The notes under the pieces were generated by a model. That model was not told the origin of the DNA and searched no databases. It saw only the letters and a list, made by a program, of their open reading frames with translations. Made by a program: the position numbers and the translations under genes. A stretch of DNA of 16,158 bases from Holophagaceae bacterium UBA1801. Lineage in GTDB: Bacteria; Acidobacteriota; Holophagae; Holophagales; Holophagaceae. Of the stretch, positions 8,131 through 15,652 are shown piece after piece. The stretch spans positions 6,633 to 22,790 of the forward strand of contig DCFP01000191.1 of NCBI GenBank assembly GCA_002319925.1. Reading direction: 5' to 3'. How positions within the stretch are numbered: position 1 is the stretch's first letter; each line of letters starts with the position of its first letter.

Positions 8131-8142
8131 GCGGCTAGCCGC
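8131..8142. promoter_or_regulatory. Perfect 12-bp palindrome, possible operator
   Basis: GCGGCTAGCCGC is a perfect inverted repeat about 95 bp upstream of the TolC-gene start, lying between the two copies of the 12-bp direct repeat. Dimeric repressors of efflux operons bind sites of this shape, but no regulator of that kind is encoded in the window, so the role is conjecture. Confidence 0.3.
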
Positions 8143-8202
8143 AGGCCCGGCGGATATCCTCGTCCCGCAGATCACGGCAAGATTAAGAAAATCAAGTAGG
8201 AA

Positions 8203-8214
8203 CTAGGACACGGG
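8203..8214. repeat. 12-bp direct repeat, copy 2 (CTAGGACACGGG)
   Basis: Second exact copy of the 12-mer, in the same orientation as the one at 8078-8089. The match does not extend on either side. Confidence 0.5.
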
Positions 8215-8634
8215 GGCATGGCAATTGTGAGCGTTCGGATCACTTGGGATCGAAAAACCCCTAGAGGAAATTTGAAATTATCGACTCGCGAGAAAAACAA
8301 TCTATGGAATGAACCATGGTCTGGACGGTCAATTTGATTGATCACTTTGTAATGCAAAAACGGCAGCGTTGTTATTTCCAAGATCTCATTGACATCCCAT
8401 GAAATCGAATTCATTTTGATTCCGACGTTGTTCCCAACAATCCATAGACTCGCTTTATCCCGAACAGTCGGATCCGGATTCTGACCGTGCTGGGCCGCTA
8501 AGGTTGGCAATTCAATTTTCATCACCCTGGAGCAGGGGTGACTTCCATCGGAACCCTGATGGATGATGCCCGTGACGGGGCCAGGATGCGGAACTCGCAT
8601 CGGGGATCCGCAGGGAAGTGATTGAGGTCCGGCA

Positions 8635-10764
8635 ATGCAGTTGGAAGACGCAAATCGTGAAGCTCTGGTCCAGGAGATCGAGCGTCTGCGTCAGGAAATT
8701 CAGGAACTGAAGGCCGGCGCATGCGTGATCGGCGAGGATATCCAGGCCTTGGGGAACCTGCTCCGGCTGATGTGCGACAACGTGCCGGACATGATCTGGG
8801 CGAAGGACATCAACAAGAACTACCTCTTCACCAACAAGGCCTTCTGCGAGCAGCTGCTCAACGCGATGGACACGGAAGAACCCCTGGGGAAGAACGATCT
8901 CTTCTTCGCCCTGCGCGAGCGGAACTCGCACGCGGACAATCCGCAGTGGCATACCTTCGGCGAGATTTGCCAGGACTCCGATGACATCGTGCTGGAGAAG
9001 AAGGCCGCCGCCAAGTTCGACGAGTACGGCAACGTGCAGGGAGAGTTCCTGTTCCTGGATGTCCACAAAGCCCCCTTCTGGGACGAAGCCGGCAACTTGA
9101 TCGGCACCGTGGGCTGCGCGCGCAACGTGACCCAGGAACGCAGAGTGGACGAGGATTTGCGCCGGAGCGAGAGCCGATTCAAGACCATCTTCAACAACAC
9201 GGACATCTCGATCTGGGAAGAGGATTTCTATCAGCTAAAGCTCATGACAGAGGAATTGAAAACGCAAGGTGTCACGGATTTCCGGTCGCATCTCCGCGAA
9301 CATCCGGAATTCCTCGCCCACGCGGTCCCGACCATCCGGGTGCTGGATGTGAACAACGGGACGCTAGCTCTCTATGGCGCGCGCAGCAAGGAAGAACTGC
9401 TGGGAGACCTCGATCGAGTGCTGCTCCCGGAAACCAGCTCCATGTTGCAGGAATTCATCATCGCCATCGCCGAAGGGCGGCCGCGGTTCGAGTACGAGAC
9501 CGTCAACCGGACCATGGATGGGCGGGTGCTGAACGTCCTGATCCGCTTGTTCCTGCCCAAGGAAGCGGAGGAATACCGGAGCCTGCTCCTCTGCATCATC
9601 GATATCACCGCCCAGAAGCAGTTGGAAGCCGAGCGGCGGCGAACCCAGAAACTGGAATCGCTGGGCGTGCTGGCGGGCGGGATCGCCCATGACTTCAACA
9701 ACCTCCTCATGGGAATCACAGGGAGCATCTCCCTCGCCCGGATGCATCCCGGGTCCAGTGCCAAGCTCCAGTCATCTCTGGAGAACGCAGAGCGAGCCTG
9801 CGAGAAGGCCAAGAACCTGACCTACCAATTGCTGACCTTTGCCCGAGGCGGTGCGCCGGTCAAGAAGACGCTGGTGGTGGATGACCTGCTGAGGAACGCC
9901 GTGAATTTCTGCCTCAGTGGCTCCAACGTCGGCTGCCTGTTCACCATCGCCGAGGATACGTGGAATATCGAAGCCGATGAAAACCAGCTCATCCAGGTCA
10001 TCAGCAACATCGTACTCAACGGTGTCGAAGCCATGCCCGATGGCGGATTCCTGGATGTGCGCGCATGCAATCGATCTCTCAAGGAAAGCGAAGTGTTCAG
10101 GCTCCCAGCGGGCAGATTCGTGGAAGTCACCGTGCGGGATCATGGCGTTGGTATTCCCGCCGACCACTTGCATCAAGTGTTCGATCCCTATTTCAGCGCG
10201 AAGCAGGGCGGACGGGGTCTGGGCCTCGCGATCGTGTACTCCGTGGTCCTGAAGCACGGTGGGCATGTGCATCTTGATTCGGAAATCGGTCTTGGCACTT
10301 CTGTGACGATCTACCTGCCCGCCGCCAGTGCGAATCCCGCAAAGGCAGAGGTCGAGCCGACGGAAGCACAGACTGGATCAGGATCCATTCTGCTGATGGA
10401 TGACGAGGAGATCGTGAGGATCACCGCATCTGCGATGCTGGAACACCTGGGGTATTCCGTGGAGACCGCGCGGGATGGCCACGAGATGCTGGCCCGCTAC
10501 ATCGAAGCGCGGGCTGAGCAGAATCCTATCGACATCGTCATCATGGATCTGACCATCCCCGGCGGCATGGGCGGCGTGGAGGGCATCAGGGAACTGCTCG
10601 CCCTGGATCCATCGGCAAAGGCGATCGTTTCCAGTGGTTATTCGAACGATCCCGTCATGGCTGATTACCAATCCTACGGCTTCGTCGGCGTGGTGCCGAA
10701 ACCCTACCGCCTCGAAGATCTGAACCGAGTGCTCCGGAGCGCCTTGACTCGGATTCCTGGGTGA
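8635..10764 (+). CDS. Hybrid histidine kinase, PAS-PAS-HisKA-HATPase-receiver
   Basis: 709 aa, no membrane segment, so a cytoplasmic sensor. Order: short coiled coil (5-27), PAS 1 (about 43-165), PAS 2 (about 180-328), HisKA with phospho-acceptor H352 in GGIAHDFNNLL, ATPase with N-box NIVLNGVEAM (458-467), G1 DHGVGIP (502-508) and G2 GGRGLGLA (525-532), then a receiver (about 584-705) with acidic pair D589/D590, phospho-acceptor D638 (IMDLT) and K689 (PKPY). PAS 2 has the variant in which EEDF, GVTDFRSHLREHPEF and VRVLDVN-like stretches come before the usual PAS core. No DNA-binding output domain is present, so the signal must pass to another protein. ATG 8635 is preceded by GAGGT with a 6-base gap. 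It is divergent from the efflux operon and could regulate it; no sequence evidence shows this. Confidence 0.95.
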   Translation: MQLEDANREALVQEIERLRQEIQELKAGACVIGEDIQALGNLLRLMCDNVPDMIWAKDINKNYLFTNKAFCEQLLNAMDTEEPLGKNDLFFALRERNSHADNPQWHTFGEICQDSDDIVLEKKAAAKFDEYGNVQGEFLFLDVHKAPFWDEAGNLIGTVGCARNVTQERRVDEDLRRSESRFKTIFNNTDISIWEEDFYQLKLMTEELKTQGVTDFRSHLREHPEFLAHAVPTIRVLDVNNGTLALYGARSKEELLGDLDRVLLPETSSMLQEFIIAIAEGRPRFEYETVNRTMDGRVLNVLIRLFLPKEAEEYRSLLLCIIDITAQKQLEAERRRTQKLESLGVLAGGIAHDFNNLLMGITGSISLARMHPGSSAKLQSSLENAERACEKAKNLTYQLLTFARGGAPVKKTLVVDDLLRNAVNFCLSGSNVGCLFTIAEDTWNIEADENQLIQVISNIVLNGVEAMPDGGFLDVRACNRSLKESEVFRLPAGRFVEVTVRDHGVGIPADHLHQVFDPYFSAKQGGRGLGLAIVYSVVLKHGGHVHLDSEIGLGTSVTIYLPAASANPAKAEVEPTEAQTGSGSILLMDDEEIVRITASAMLEHLGYSVETARDGHEMLARYIEARAEQNPIDIVIMDLTIPGGMGGVEGIRELLALDPSAKAIVSSGYSNDPVMADYQSYGFVGVVPKPYRLEDLNRVLRSALTRIPG

Positions 10765-10779
10765 TCGAGGCGATGGAGT

Positions 10780-12843
10780 CTACTGCCACAGACTGAAATC
10801 CGCCACGCGCAGGAAGGACTTCCGGAGGCGATGGAGCAGGGACAGGCGCGTATTCCTGAGCATCGGATCGTCGCACTTCACCATGACCGCCGTGAAGAAG
10901 GCTTCGAGAGGTTGTGCCAGCTCCGCGAGATCGGCCAGCAAGGCGCCATGATTCGAGGCTGCTTCCATGCGGGCCAAGTGCTCCGCGAGGGACTTCTCTT
11001 CGCTCTCCTGCAGTTTGCTGGCATCGAAAACATCCGCTGGAACCTCATCCTTGAGGATGTTGGCGATGCGCTTGGCGCTCTGGGCTAGGCTCGCGAAGCG
11101 CTGGTCTTCCGCGAAGGAGGACAGGGCTTCGCACCGAGCCTTGAGATCCACGAGATTCGTCCAACCCACGGGAAGGGCCGAGCGCCGCACGGCGCCTGCG
11201 TATCCCGCCACCTCGAGCTGGTAGGTGACGCGATCCCGGAAGAAGGAGTCCAGGGCTTCGAAGGTGTCCGATTCGGGTTTCGTCGCGCGGACACCCAGGG
11301 CTTTCATGGCCATGCGGCAGAGTTCCATGGGGCTCAGGGTCCAGCCCTTTTCCCACAGGATGCGAATGATGCCTGCGCCCGCCCGGCGCAGAGCCAAGGG
11401 GTCCTTGGAACCGCTCGGAATCTGTCCGATGGCGAAGCAGCCCACGAGAGTGTCCAGCTTGTCGGCGATGGCGAGGACGCAGCCGAGATCCGTACCCGGA
11501 ATGGGTGCCTCGGCGGCGATGGGCTGGTAGTGCTCCTTCACGGCCTTCCACACGGCCTCGGGGGCTTTCTCGTGGCGCAGGTATTCCCCGCCCATGACGC
11601 CTTGCAGTTCTGGGAATTCGCCCACCATCAGCGTGCGCAGGTCGCACTTGCAGTTGCGCGCTGCGACCCCCGCATGTTCCGCGTTGAGGCCCAGCCGCTT
11701 GGCCAGCTCCACCGCGATGGCGCCGATGCGCTCGGTCTTCTCGAAATAGCTGCCCAGCTCGCGATGGAAAGTGAGATGGGTGAGGGAATCCAGACGACCG
11801 ATGAGGGGCGTGCGCAGATCCTCCTCGAAGAAGAAGCGCGCGTCGTAGAGCCGGGCCTTCAACACCCACTCGTTGCCGCTCTTGATGAAGCCCTCCGGAT
11901 CGTCGGGACGATTGGCGGCGGCCAGGAAGAAGGGCAGCAGCTCGCCCTTTTCGTTCTCGATGCAGAAGGATTTCTGGTGCTCCTTGAGGGACGTGACGAG
12001 CACTTCCTTGGGCAGCGCCATGAACTCCTGCGGGAATTGGCCGCGCACCACCCGCGGGAATTCTACGATCTCGGCGAGCGTGCTCAAGAGTTCTTCGTCT
12101 TCGACGACCTGTCCGCCAACCTCACCGGCGAGCTTTTTCATGTCCTCGGTGATGCGCTGTTGGCGCACATCGAAGGATACGACCACGCCTGCCTTTTCAA
12201 GCTCAACCTCGTAGGATTCGATATTCGAAATGACGATGGGATCTGCATGCTTCATGTGATGAAGCCGATGACCCCAGGTGTTGCGCGAGGTCTTCACGCC
12301 ATCCACTTCGAAGGGAACGACCTCATTGCCGAAGAGGCAAAGGATGTTGCGGATGGGCCTTACGAACTGGAACTCGCTCACGCCCCATCGCATCGCCTTG
12401 GGCACGTGAAGGCCCGCAATGAGCTTCGGCAAGGCCTCGGAAAGCAGCGTGGGCGTGGGCTGTCCCCTCTTCGTGAGGGTCACCACTGCACAGGGTTCCT
12501 TCTTGCCCGTGGGCTGCTCGAACTTCACGGCACTGAAATCCACGCCCCACTTCTCGGCGAATTTCAGACCCTGGACCGTGGGCGCGCCCTTCTCATCCGC
12601 GCACATGCGCTGGGGAGGACCCACCTGGGTCTCGGTCTGATCGGGCTGGGCGGTCGGCAACCCCGTGAACCGCCAGGAAAGCTTGCGAGGTGAGAAATGG
12701 AAAAGTATTCCAAAGATGTCGAGCTTTTCGCTTTCAGACCATTTGGCGAAGCTCTCGGCGAATTCCACGGAAAGCGGCTTCAGGAACCGGGCAGGAATCT
12801 CTTCGCAGTGGAGTTCCAGCAGAAGGGTCTTCGTATCGCTCAT
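10780..12843 (-). CDS. glyS: Glycine--tRNA ligase, beta subunit
   Basis: 687 aa, close to E. coli GlyS (689). With the alpha subunit it forms the bacterial glycyl-tRNA synthetase that charges tRNA-Gly; the beta chain supplies most tRNA binding. Family signatures: LLLELHCEEIPARFL (7-21), KAMRWG, VRPIRN, the block EFPRVVRGQFPQEFMALPKE and LKEHQKSF, then the HD-like region with CDLRTLMVGEFPELQGVMGG and ADKLDTLVGCFAIGQIPSGS, and a C-terminal anticodon-binding part. The start is ATG 12843, which overlaps the glyQ TGA in an ATGA and has GAGGTGA just upstream inside glyQ; a longer frame to 12903 would extend well into glyQ and lacks family support. It ends 15 bp from the converging kinase stop, with no visible terminator between. 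Confidence 0.98.
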   Translation of the reverse strand: MSDTKTLLLELHCEEIPARFLKPLSVEFAESFAKWSESEKLDIFGILFHFSPRKLSWRFTGLPTAQPDQTETQVGPPQRMCADEKGAPTVQGLKFAEKWGVDFSAVKFEQPTGKKEPCAVVTLTKRGQPTPTLLSEALPKLIAGLHVPKAMRWGVSEFQFVRPIRNILCLFGNEVVPFEVDGVKTSRNTWGHRLHHMKHADPIVISNIESYEVELEKAGVVVSFDVRQQRITEDMKKLAGEVGGQVVEDEELLSTLAEIVEFPRVVRGQFPQEFMALPKEVLVTSLKEHQKSFCIENEKGELLPFFLAAANRPDDPEGFIKSGNEWVLKARLYDARFFFEEDLRTPLIGRLDSLTHLTFHRELGSYFEKTERIGAIAVELAKRLGLNAEHAGVAARNCKCDLRTLMVGEFPELQGVMGGEYLRHEKAPEAVWKAVKEHYQPIAAEAPIPGTDLGCVLAIADKLDTLVGCFAIGQIPSGSKDPLALRRAGAGIIRILWEKGWTLSPMELCRMAMKALGVRATKPESDTFEALDSFFRDRVTYQLEVAGYAGAVRRSALPVGWTNLVDLKARCEALSSFAEDQRFASLAQSAKRIANILKDEVPADVFDASKLQESEEKSLAEHLARMEAASNHGALLADLAELAQPLEAFFTAVMVKCDDPMLRNTRLSLLHRLRKSFLRVADFSLWQ

Positions 12844-13733
12844 GCCGTCACCTCGGCTTGCTTCTTCGCTTCGGTCTCGAGATAGGTCTTGGCGCAGGCG
12901 CACGCGAGATCACGCACACGCTTGATGATGCCGGGCCGCTCGGTGGTGCTCACGGCGCCGCGGGCGTCCAGCACATTGAAGGTGTGGCTCATCTTGAGAA
13001 CCTGGTCGTAGGCCGATAGGTAGTGGCCCAGGTCCTTCACCAGACGCCAGCCCTCCTTCTCGAAATCCGTGAAGAGCCGCCAGTGCAGCTCCAGGTCCGC
13101 GTGCTCGAAACTGTAGGCGGAGAGCTCGAACTCTTCGCGCTGCCTTACCTCGGCATATTTGATGGGGAAGGTGCCCTGGTCGGTTTTCACTTCGCCCCAG
13201 GTGAGATCGAAGATGTTGTCGATGCCCGTGAGGAACATGCAGATGCGCTCGATACCATAGGTGAGCTCGGCGCTCACGGGGCGGCAGTCCACGCCCGCCA
13301 CCTGCTGGAAGTAGGTGAACTGCGTGATCTCCATGCCATCCAGGACTACCTGCCAGCCTACGCCCCAGGCGCCCAGAGTAGGCGATTCCCAGTTGTCCTC
13401 CTCGAAGCGCAGATCGTGCTTGGAGAGGTCGATGCCCATGGCTTCCAGCGAAGCGATGTACATGTCCTGCACCGCCGCAGGCGAGGGCTTCAGGATCACC
13501 TGGAACTGGTGGTGCTTGTAGAGCCGGAAGGGATTCTCACCGTAACGGCCATCGCCGGGACGGCGCGAGGGCTCGACGTAGCCCACGTTCCAGGGCTTGG
13601 AACCCAGGGCACCGAAGAAGGTGAGGGGGTTCATGGTACCCGCGCCCTTTTCGATGTCGTAGGGCTGACCCACCAGACAGCCCCGGTCGGCCCAATAGCG
13701 TTGCAGTCGGAGGATGAGTTCCTGTACGTGCAT
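12840..13733 (-). CDS. glyQ: Glycine--tRNA ligase, alpha subunit
   Basis: 297 aa (E. coli GlyQ 303). This is the catalytic class II chain that makes glycyl-adenylate. Clear signatures: QELILRLQRYWADRGCLVGQ (4-23), IEKGAGTMNPLTF, PWNVGYVEPSRRPGDGRYGE, YKHHQFQVILKPSP, NWESPTLGAWGVGWQVVLDG, ITQFTYFQQVAG and ELTYGIERICMFL. I start at ATG 13733. A TTG four codons upstream (13745) is in frame but has no ribosome site and would only add MRAT. Translation passes to glyS through a 4-base overlap, fitting equal subunit supply. A plausible promoter lies directly upstream. Confidence 0.98.
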   Translation of the reverse strand: MHVQELILRLQRYWADRGCLVGQPYDIEKGAGTMNPLTFFGALGSKPWNVGYVEPSRRPGDGRYGENPFRLYKHHQFQVILKPSPAAVQDMYIASLEAMGIDLSKHDLRFEEDNWESPTLGAWGVGWQVVLDGMEITQFTYFQQVAGVDCRPVSAELTYGIERICMFLTGIDNIFDLTWGEVKTDQGTFPIKYAEVRQREEFELSAYSFEHADLELHWRLFTDFEKEGWRLVKDLGHYLSAYDQVLKMSHTFNVLDARGAVSTTERPGIIKRVRDLACACAKTYLETEAKKQAEVTA

Positions 13734-13755
13734 GGTCGCTCGCAAGAAAACCAGT

Positions 13756-13784
13756 ATTTTAGCGGGTTTCAGGCCCCTTGGCGA
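13756..13784 (-). promoter_or_regulatory. Candidate promoter of glyQS
   Basis: On the minus strand, TCGCCA (13784-13779) and TAAAAT (13761-13756) are separated by 17 bp. They match the sigma-70 consensus at 4 of 6 and 5 of 6 positions. The -10 element ends 22 bp before the glyQ ATG. No T-box-like leader is present, since the remaining leader is too short. Confidence 0.4.
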
Positions 13785-13935
13785 GGGTTCGTTCCCGAAC
13801 TGGCGCCTCCAGGGGCTTCCTGCAATTCCTCGACGAATGACGGCCGTTCACCCCCCTCAAGATGCAGTTCGCGCCTTTGGTGGTTTCCCGGGGGTTTGGA
13901 ACCTTTAAGCTGGCAGGAACACATCAGGTGAACGG

Positions 13936-14172
13936 ATGAATGAACAGACTCAGAACCGGCGGAACGAACAGGAAAGGGCCAGGATGCTGGACCTGAGCAG
14001 CTGGTTCGGCTTCGCACGCATGCGCGAGCACCAGCTCGAGGACATGCTCGGACGGCCGGGTCTGAGCCCTGAGCAGCACACCAAGGTTGTCTCACTCCTT
14101 CGCAGACTCCGGGCCGAGATCCGCCTGAAGCTGGAGAAGGTCAACGGCAAGGATCTGCCTCTCATCCAGTAA
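13936..14172 (+). CDS. Small hypothetical protein
   Basis: 78 aa, function not recognised. The product is highly charged with no membrane segment or signal peptide. The first 17 residues are polar (Asn, Gln, Glu, Arg). Residues about 18-70 look helical, with a Trp-Phe-Gly-Phe patch (23-26) and a basic amphipathic stretch, SLLRRLRAEIRLKLEKVNGK. ATG 13936 has AGGTG 5 bases upstream. GC and wobble use match neighbouring genes, and the frame fills the space between divergent glyQ and the DUF58 gene, which it meets tail to tail 27 bp apart. These points favour a real gene, but no homology supports it. Confidence 0.55.
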   Translation: MNEQTQNRRNEQERARMLDLSSWFGFARMREHQLEDMLGRPGLSPEQHTKVVSLLRRLRAEIRLKLEKVNGKDLPLIQ

Positions 14173-14199
14173 TCGAATCAAGGGCAAAGCAACCGTTTC

Positions 14200-15507
14200 T
14201 CAAATCGCTCCACCGCGCTTCAGCGCCAGGTAGCGGTTCACCATGGACACGGAGAGCTGCTCGGGCAGCACGTCCATGCTCAGCACGCCCTGGGCGTGGA
14301 TGCGCTCGAAGGTCTTGCGCCGCTGGTCGAGGTATTCGTGGACGGCGCCATGGAGCAGGGCGCTGTCGAAGTCCGTCACGGGCTCGTCCAAGGCCTGTTC
14401 CAGCGCCCGTTCGCGGAGGTTCACCAGCAGGACGAGATGCCGCGCCCGCAGGAGCTGCAGGGCGGGCAACAGCGTGTCGTCCTCCTCATCCCGCAAATTC
14501 GTGACCAGGATGACGAGCGAGCGCTTGCGCACGCGGGTCATGTAGACGCGGGCAGCAGCGAGGTAGTCCGTGGCGTTGGTGGTGGGCTGGAGGTCGTAGA
14601 GGGTCTGGAGCAGCTCGTCCAGGGCTGCGCCGGTCTTGTGGGGCGGAAGCCAGCGTTCCTCGCCGGCGAAGGTGAGCAGGCCGGTGGCATCGCCTTCCCG
14701 CAAGGCGACATAGGCGGTGAGCAGCACGGCGGTGAGGGTGTGATCGAAGTGGGAAAGCTCGCCGTCCCGGGTGCGCATGCGGCGGCCGCAGTCCAGCAGG
14801 AAGACGATCTGCTGGTCCCGCTCGTCCTGGTAATCGCGGCTGATGAGGCGCTTCATGCGTGCCGTGGCCTTCCAGTCGATCTGGCGCAGACTGTCGCCTT
14901 CGCGGTATTCACGGAGCTGATGGAACTCCATGCCTTCGCCGCGGCGCCGTTTCTTGTGGATGCCCAGCTGGGAAAGGCGATGGCTGGTGGCCAGCTGCGC
15001 GTATTTCCGCACGGCCGCGAAATTGGGGAAGACCCGCACCTGCATCTCAGGCCCACCGCGCTGATTTCTTCGCCAAAGGCCCAAAGGTGAGGTGAGCCGG
15101 AAGTGGCAGGCGCCGAAATGATGGGTGCCGCGCTCCTTGGGACGCACCTGGTATTTGAGATCTGCATTGGCGCCCTGGGCCAGCCGCTGTTGCCGCGGCA
15201 TGCCGTGGGCATCCAGTTCGTGGGGTATGCCATCGAAAACTTCAAGCTTCAAGGGCCAGGCGCTGCTATTTGAGAGATGCAGATGCACATCGCACCACAC
15301 GCCGATGGGCAGTGTGCCTGGCATGCGGCGCACGACATCCATGACCGGTGAGCGCATGACCAGGATGGCGTCGATGGTCACCAGAAAGAGAATGGCCCAG
15401 CCGATGGCCTTCCAGTGGGCAGTGAGCGCGTTCGGCCAGACCGAGGCTAGGATGGCGAAGGCCAGCCAGCCCGTCAGCAGGAGCACGCACGTGCGGGAAG
15501 GACTCAT
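14200..15507 (-). CDS. DUF58 domain protein (MoxR-associated)
   Basis: 435 aa. Two hydrophobic N-terminal segments (about 8-25 and 34-51) anchor it in the membrane. A beta-rich middle follows (about 70-160), then the DUF58 signature GEGMEFHQLREYREGD (190-205) and SLRQIDWKATAR (206-217), and a VWA-like fold beginning IVFLLDCGRRM (234-244). The metal site of that fold is degenerate: Asp239 is kept, but the serines of DxSxS are Gly and Arg, as in many DUF58 proteins. The gene follows a MoxR ATPase gene on the same strand, 145 bp apart. Such pairs act as chaperone-like modules in other bacteria; the client here is unknown. ATG 15507 has GGTGA a few bases upstream. Confidence 0.92.
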   Translation of the reverse strand: MSPSRTCVLLLTGWLAFAILASVWPNALTAHWKAIGWAILFLVTIDAILVMRSPVMDVVRRMPGTLPIGVWCDVHLHLSNSSAWPLKLEVFDGIPHELDAHGMPRQQRLAQGANADLKYQVRPKERGTHHFGACHFRLTSPLGLWRRNQRGGPEMQVRVFPNFAAVRKYAQLATSHRLSQLGIHKKRRRGEGMEFHQLREYREGDSLRQIDWKATARMKRLISRDYQDERDQQIVFLLDCGRRMRTRDGELSHFDHTLTAVLLTAYVALREGDATGLLTFAGEERWLPPHKTGAALDELLQTLYDLQPTTNATDYLAAARVYMTRVRKRSLVILVTNLRDEEDDTLLPALQLLRARHLVLLVNLRERALEQALDEPVTDFDSALLHGAVHEYLDQRRKTFERIHAQGVLSMDVLPEQLSVSMVNRYLALKRGGAI

Positions 15508-15535
15508 GGCATCACCGCATCACGTGAAAAGATGA

Positions 15536-15643
15536 ACCGCAGAGAGCGCAGAGGCAGAAAAGAAAGCGCGCAGATAAATGGCAAGAACTGGGAGGCATGG
15601 CTTTTCTCTGCGCTCTTGCCTCTTTCCTCTGCGTCTCTGCGGT
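15536..15643. repeat. Long imperfect inverted repeat between moxR-like and DUF58 genes
   Basis: The outer arms are ACCGCAGAGAGCGCAGAGG (15536-15554) and CCTCTGCGTCTCTGCGGT (15626-15643), complementary except for one inserted base. Pairing continues inward with interruptions, for example GCGCGCAGA (15566-15574) against TCTGCGCTC (15606-15614), giving arms of about 40 bases. Repeats of the type ACC(G/A)CAGAGACGCAGAGG are familiar to me from intergenic DNA of several environmental bacterial groups, but no function is settled. It starts 10 bp after the moxR-like stop and ends 28 bp before the DUF58 ATG, so it would form a strong hairpin in the shared transcript. Confidence 0.85.
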
Positions 15644-15652
15644 GAGTCTTTT

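Larger units (their letters stand above)
8039..8634. other. Divergent intergenic region between efflux operon and sensor kinase
   Basis: 596 bp between two divergent genes. The part nearest the efflux operon (about 8040-8180) is GC-rich and carries the palindrome and repeats listed separately. The part from about 8180 to 8520 is clearly AT-richer than any neighbouring coding sequence, as expected for promoters or foreign DNA. It contains a minus-strand open frame (stop at 8172, possible ATGs at 8600 and 8522) whose product resembles nothing I know; I do not call it a gene. No promoter hexamer pair is strong enough to name. Confidence 0.5.

Noticed and set aside
10765..10779. Bidirectional terminator between the converging kinase and glyS genes
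   Set aside because: The 15-bp gap and its flanks contain no GC-rich hairpin with a T tract in either direction.
11530..12693. Plus-strand 387-codon open frame
   Set aside because: It is the mirror frame of glyS, a certain gene; long antisense frames are expected in high-GC DNA.
13023..13931. Plus-strand 302-codon open frame running into the glyQ upstream region
   Set aside because: Antisense to glyQ, no domain or ribosome site, and it covers the likely glyQ promoter.
14200..15507. Degenerate VWA metal site in the DUF58 protein taken as inactivation
   Set aside because: DCGRRM in place of DxSxS is common among DUF58 proteins, so it is not evidence of a broken gene.
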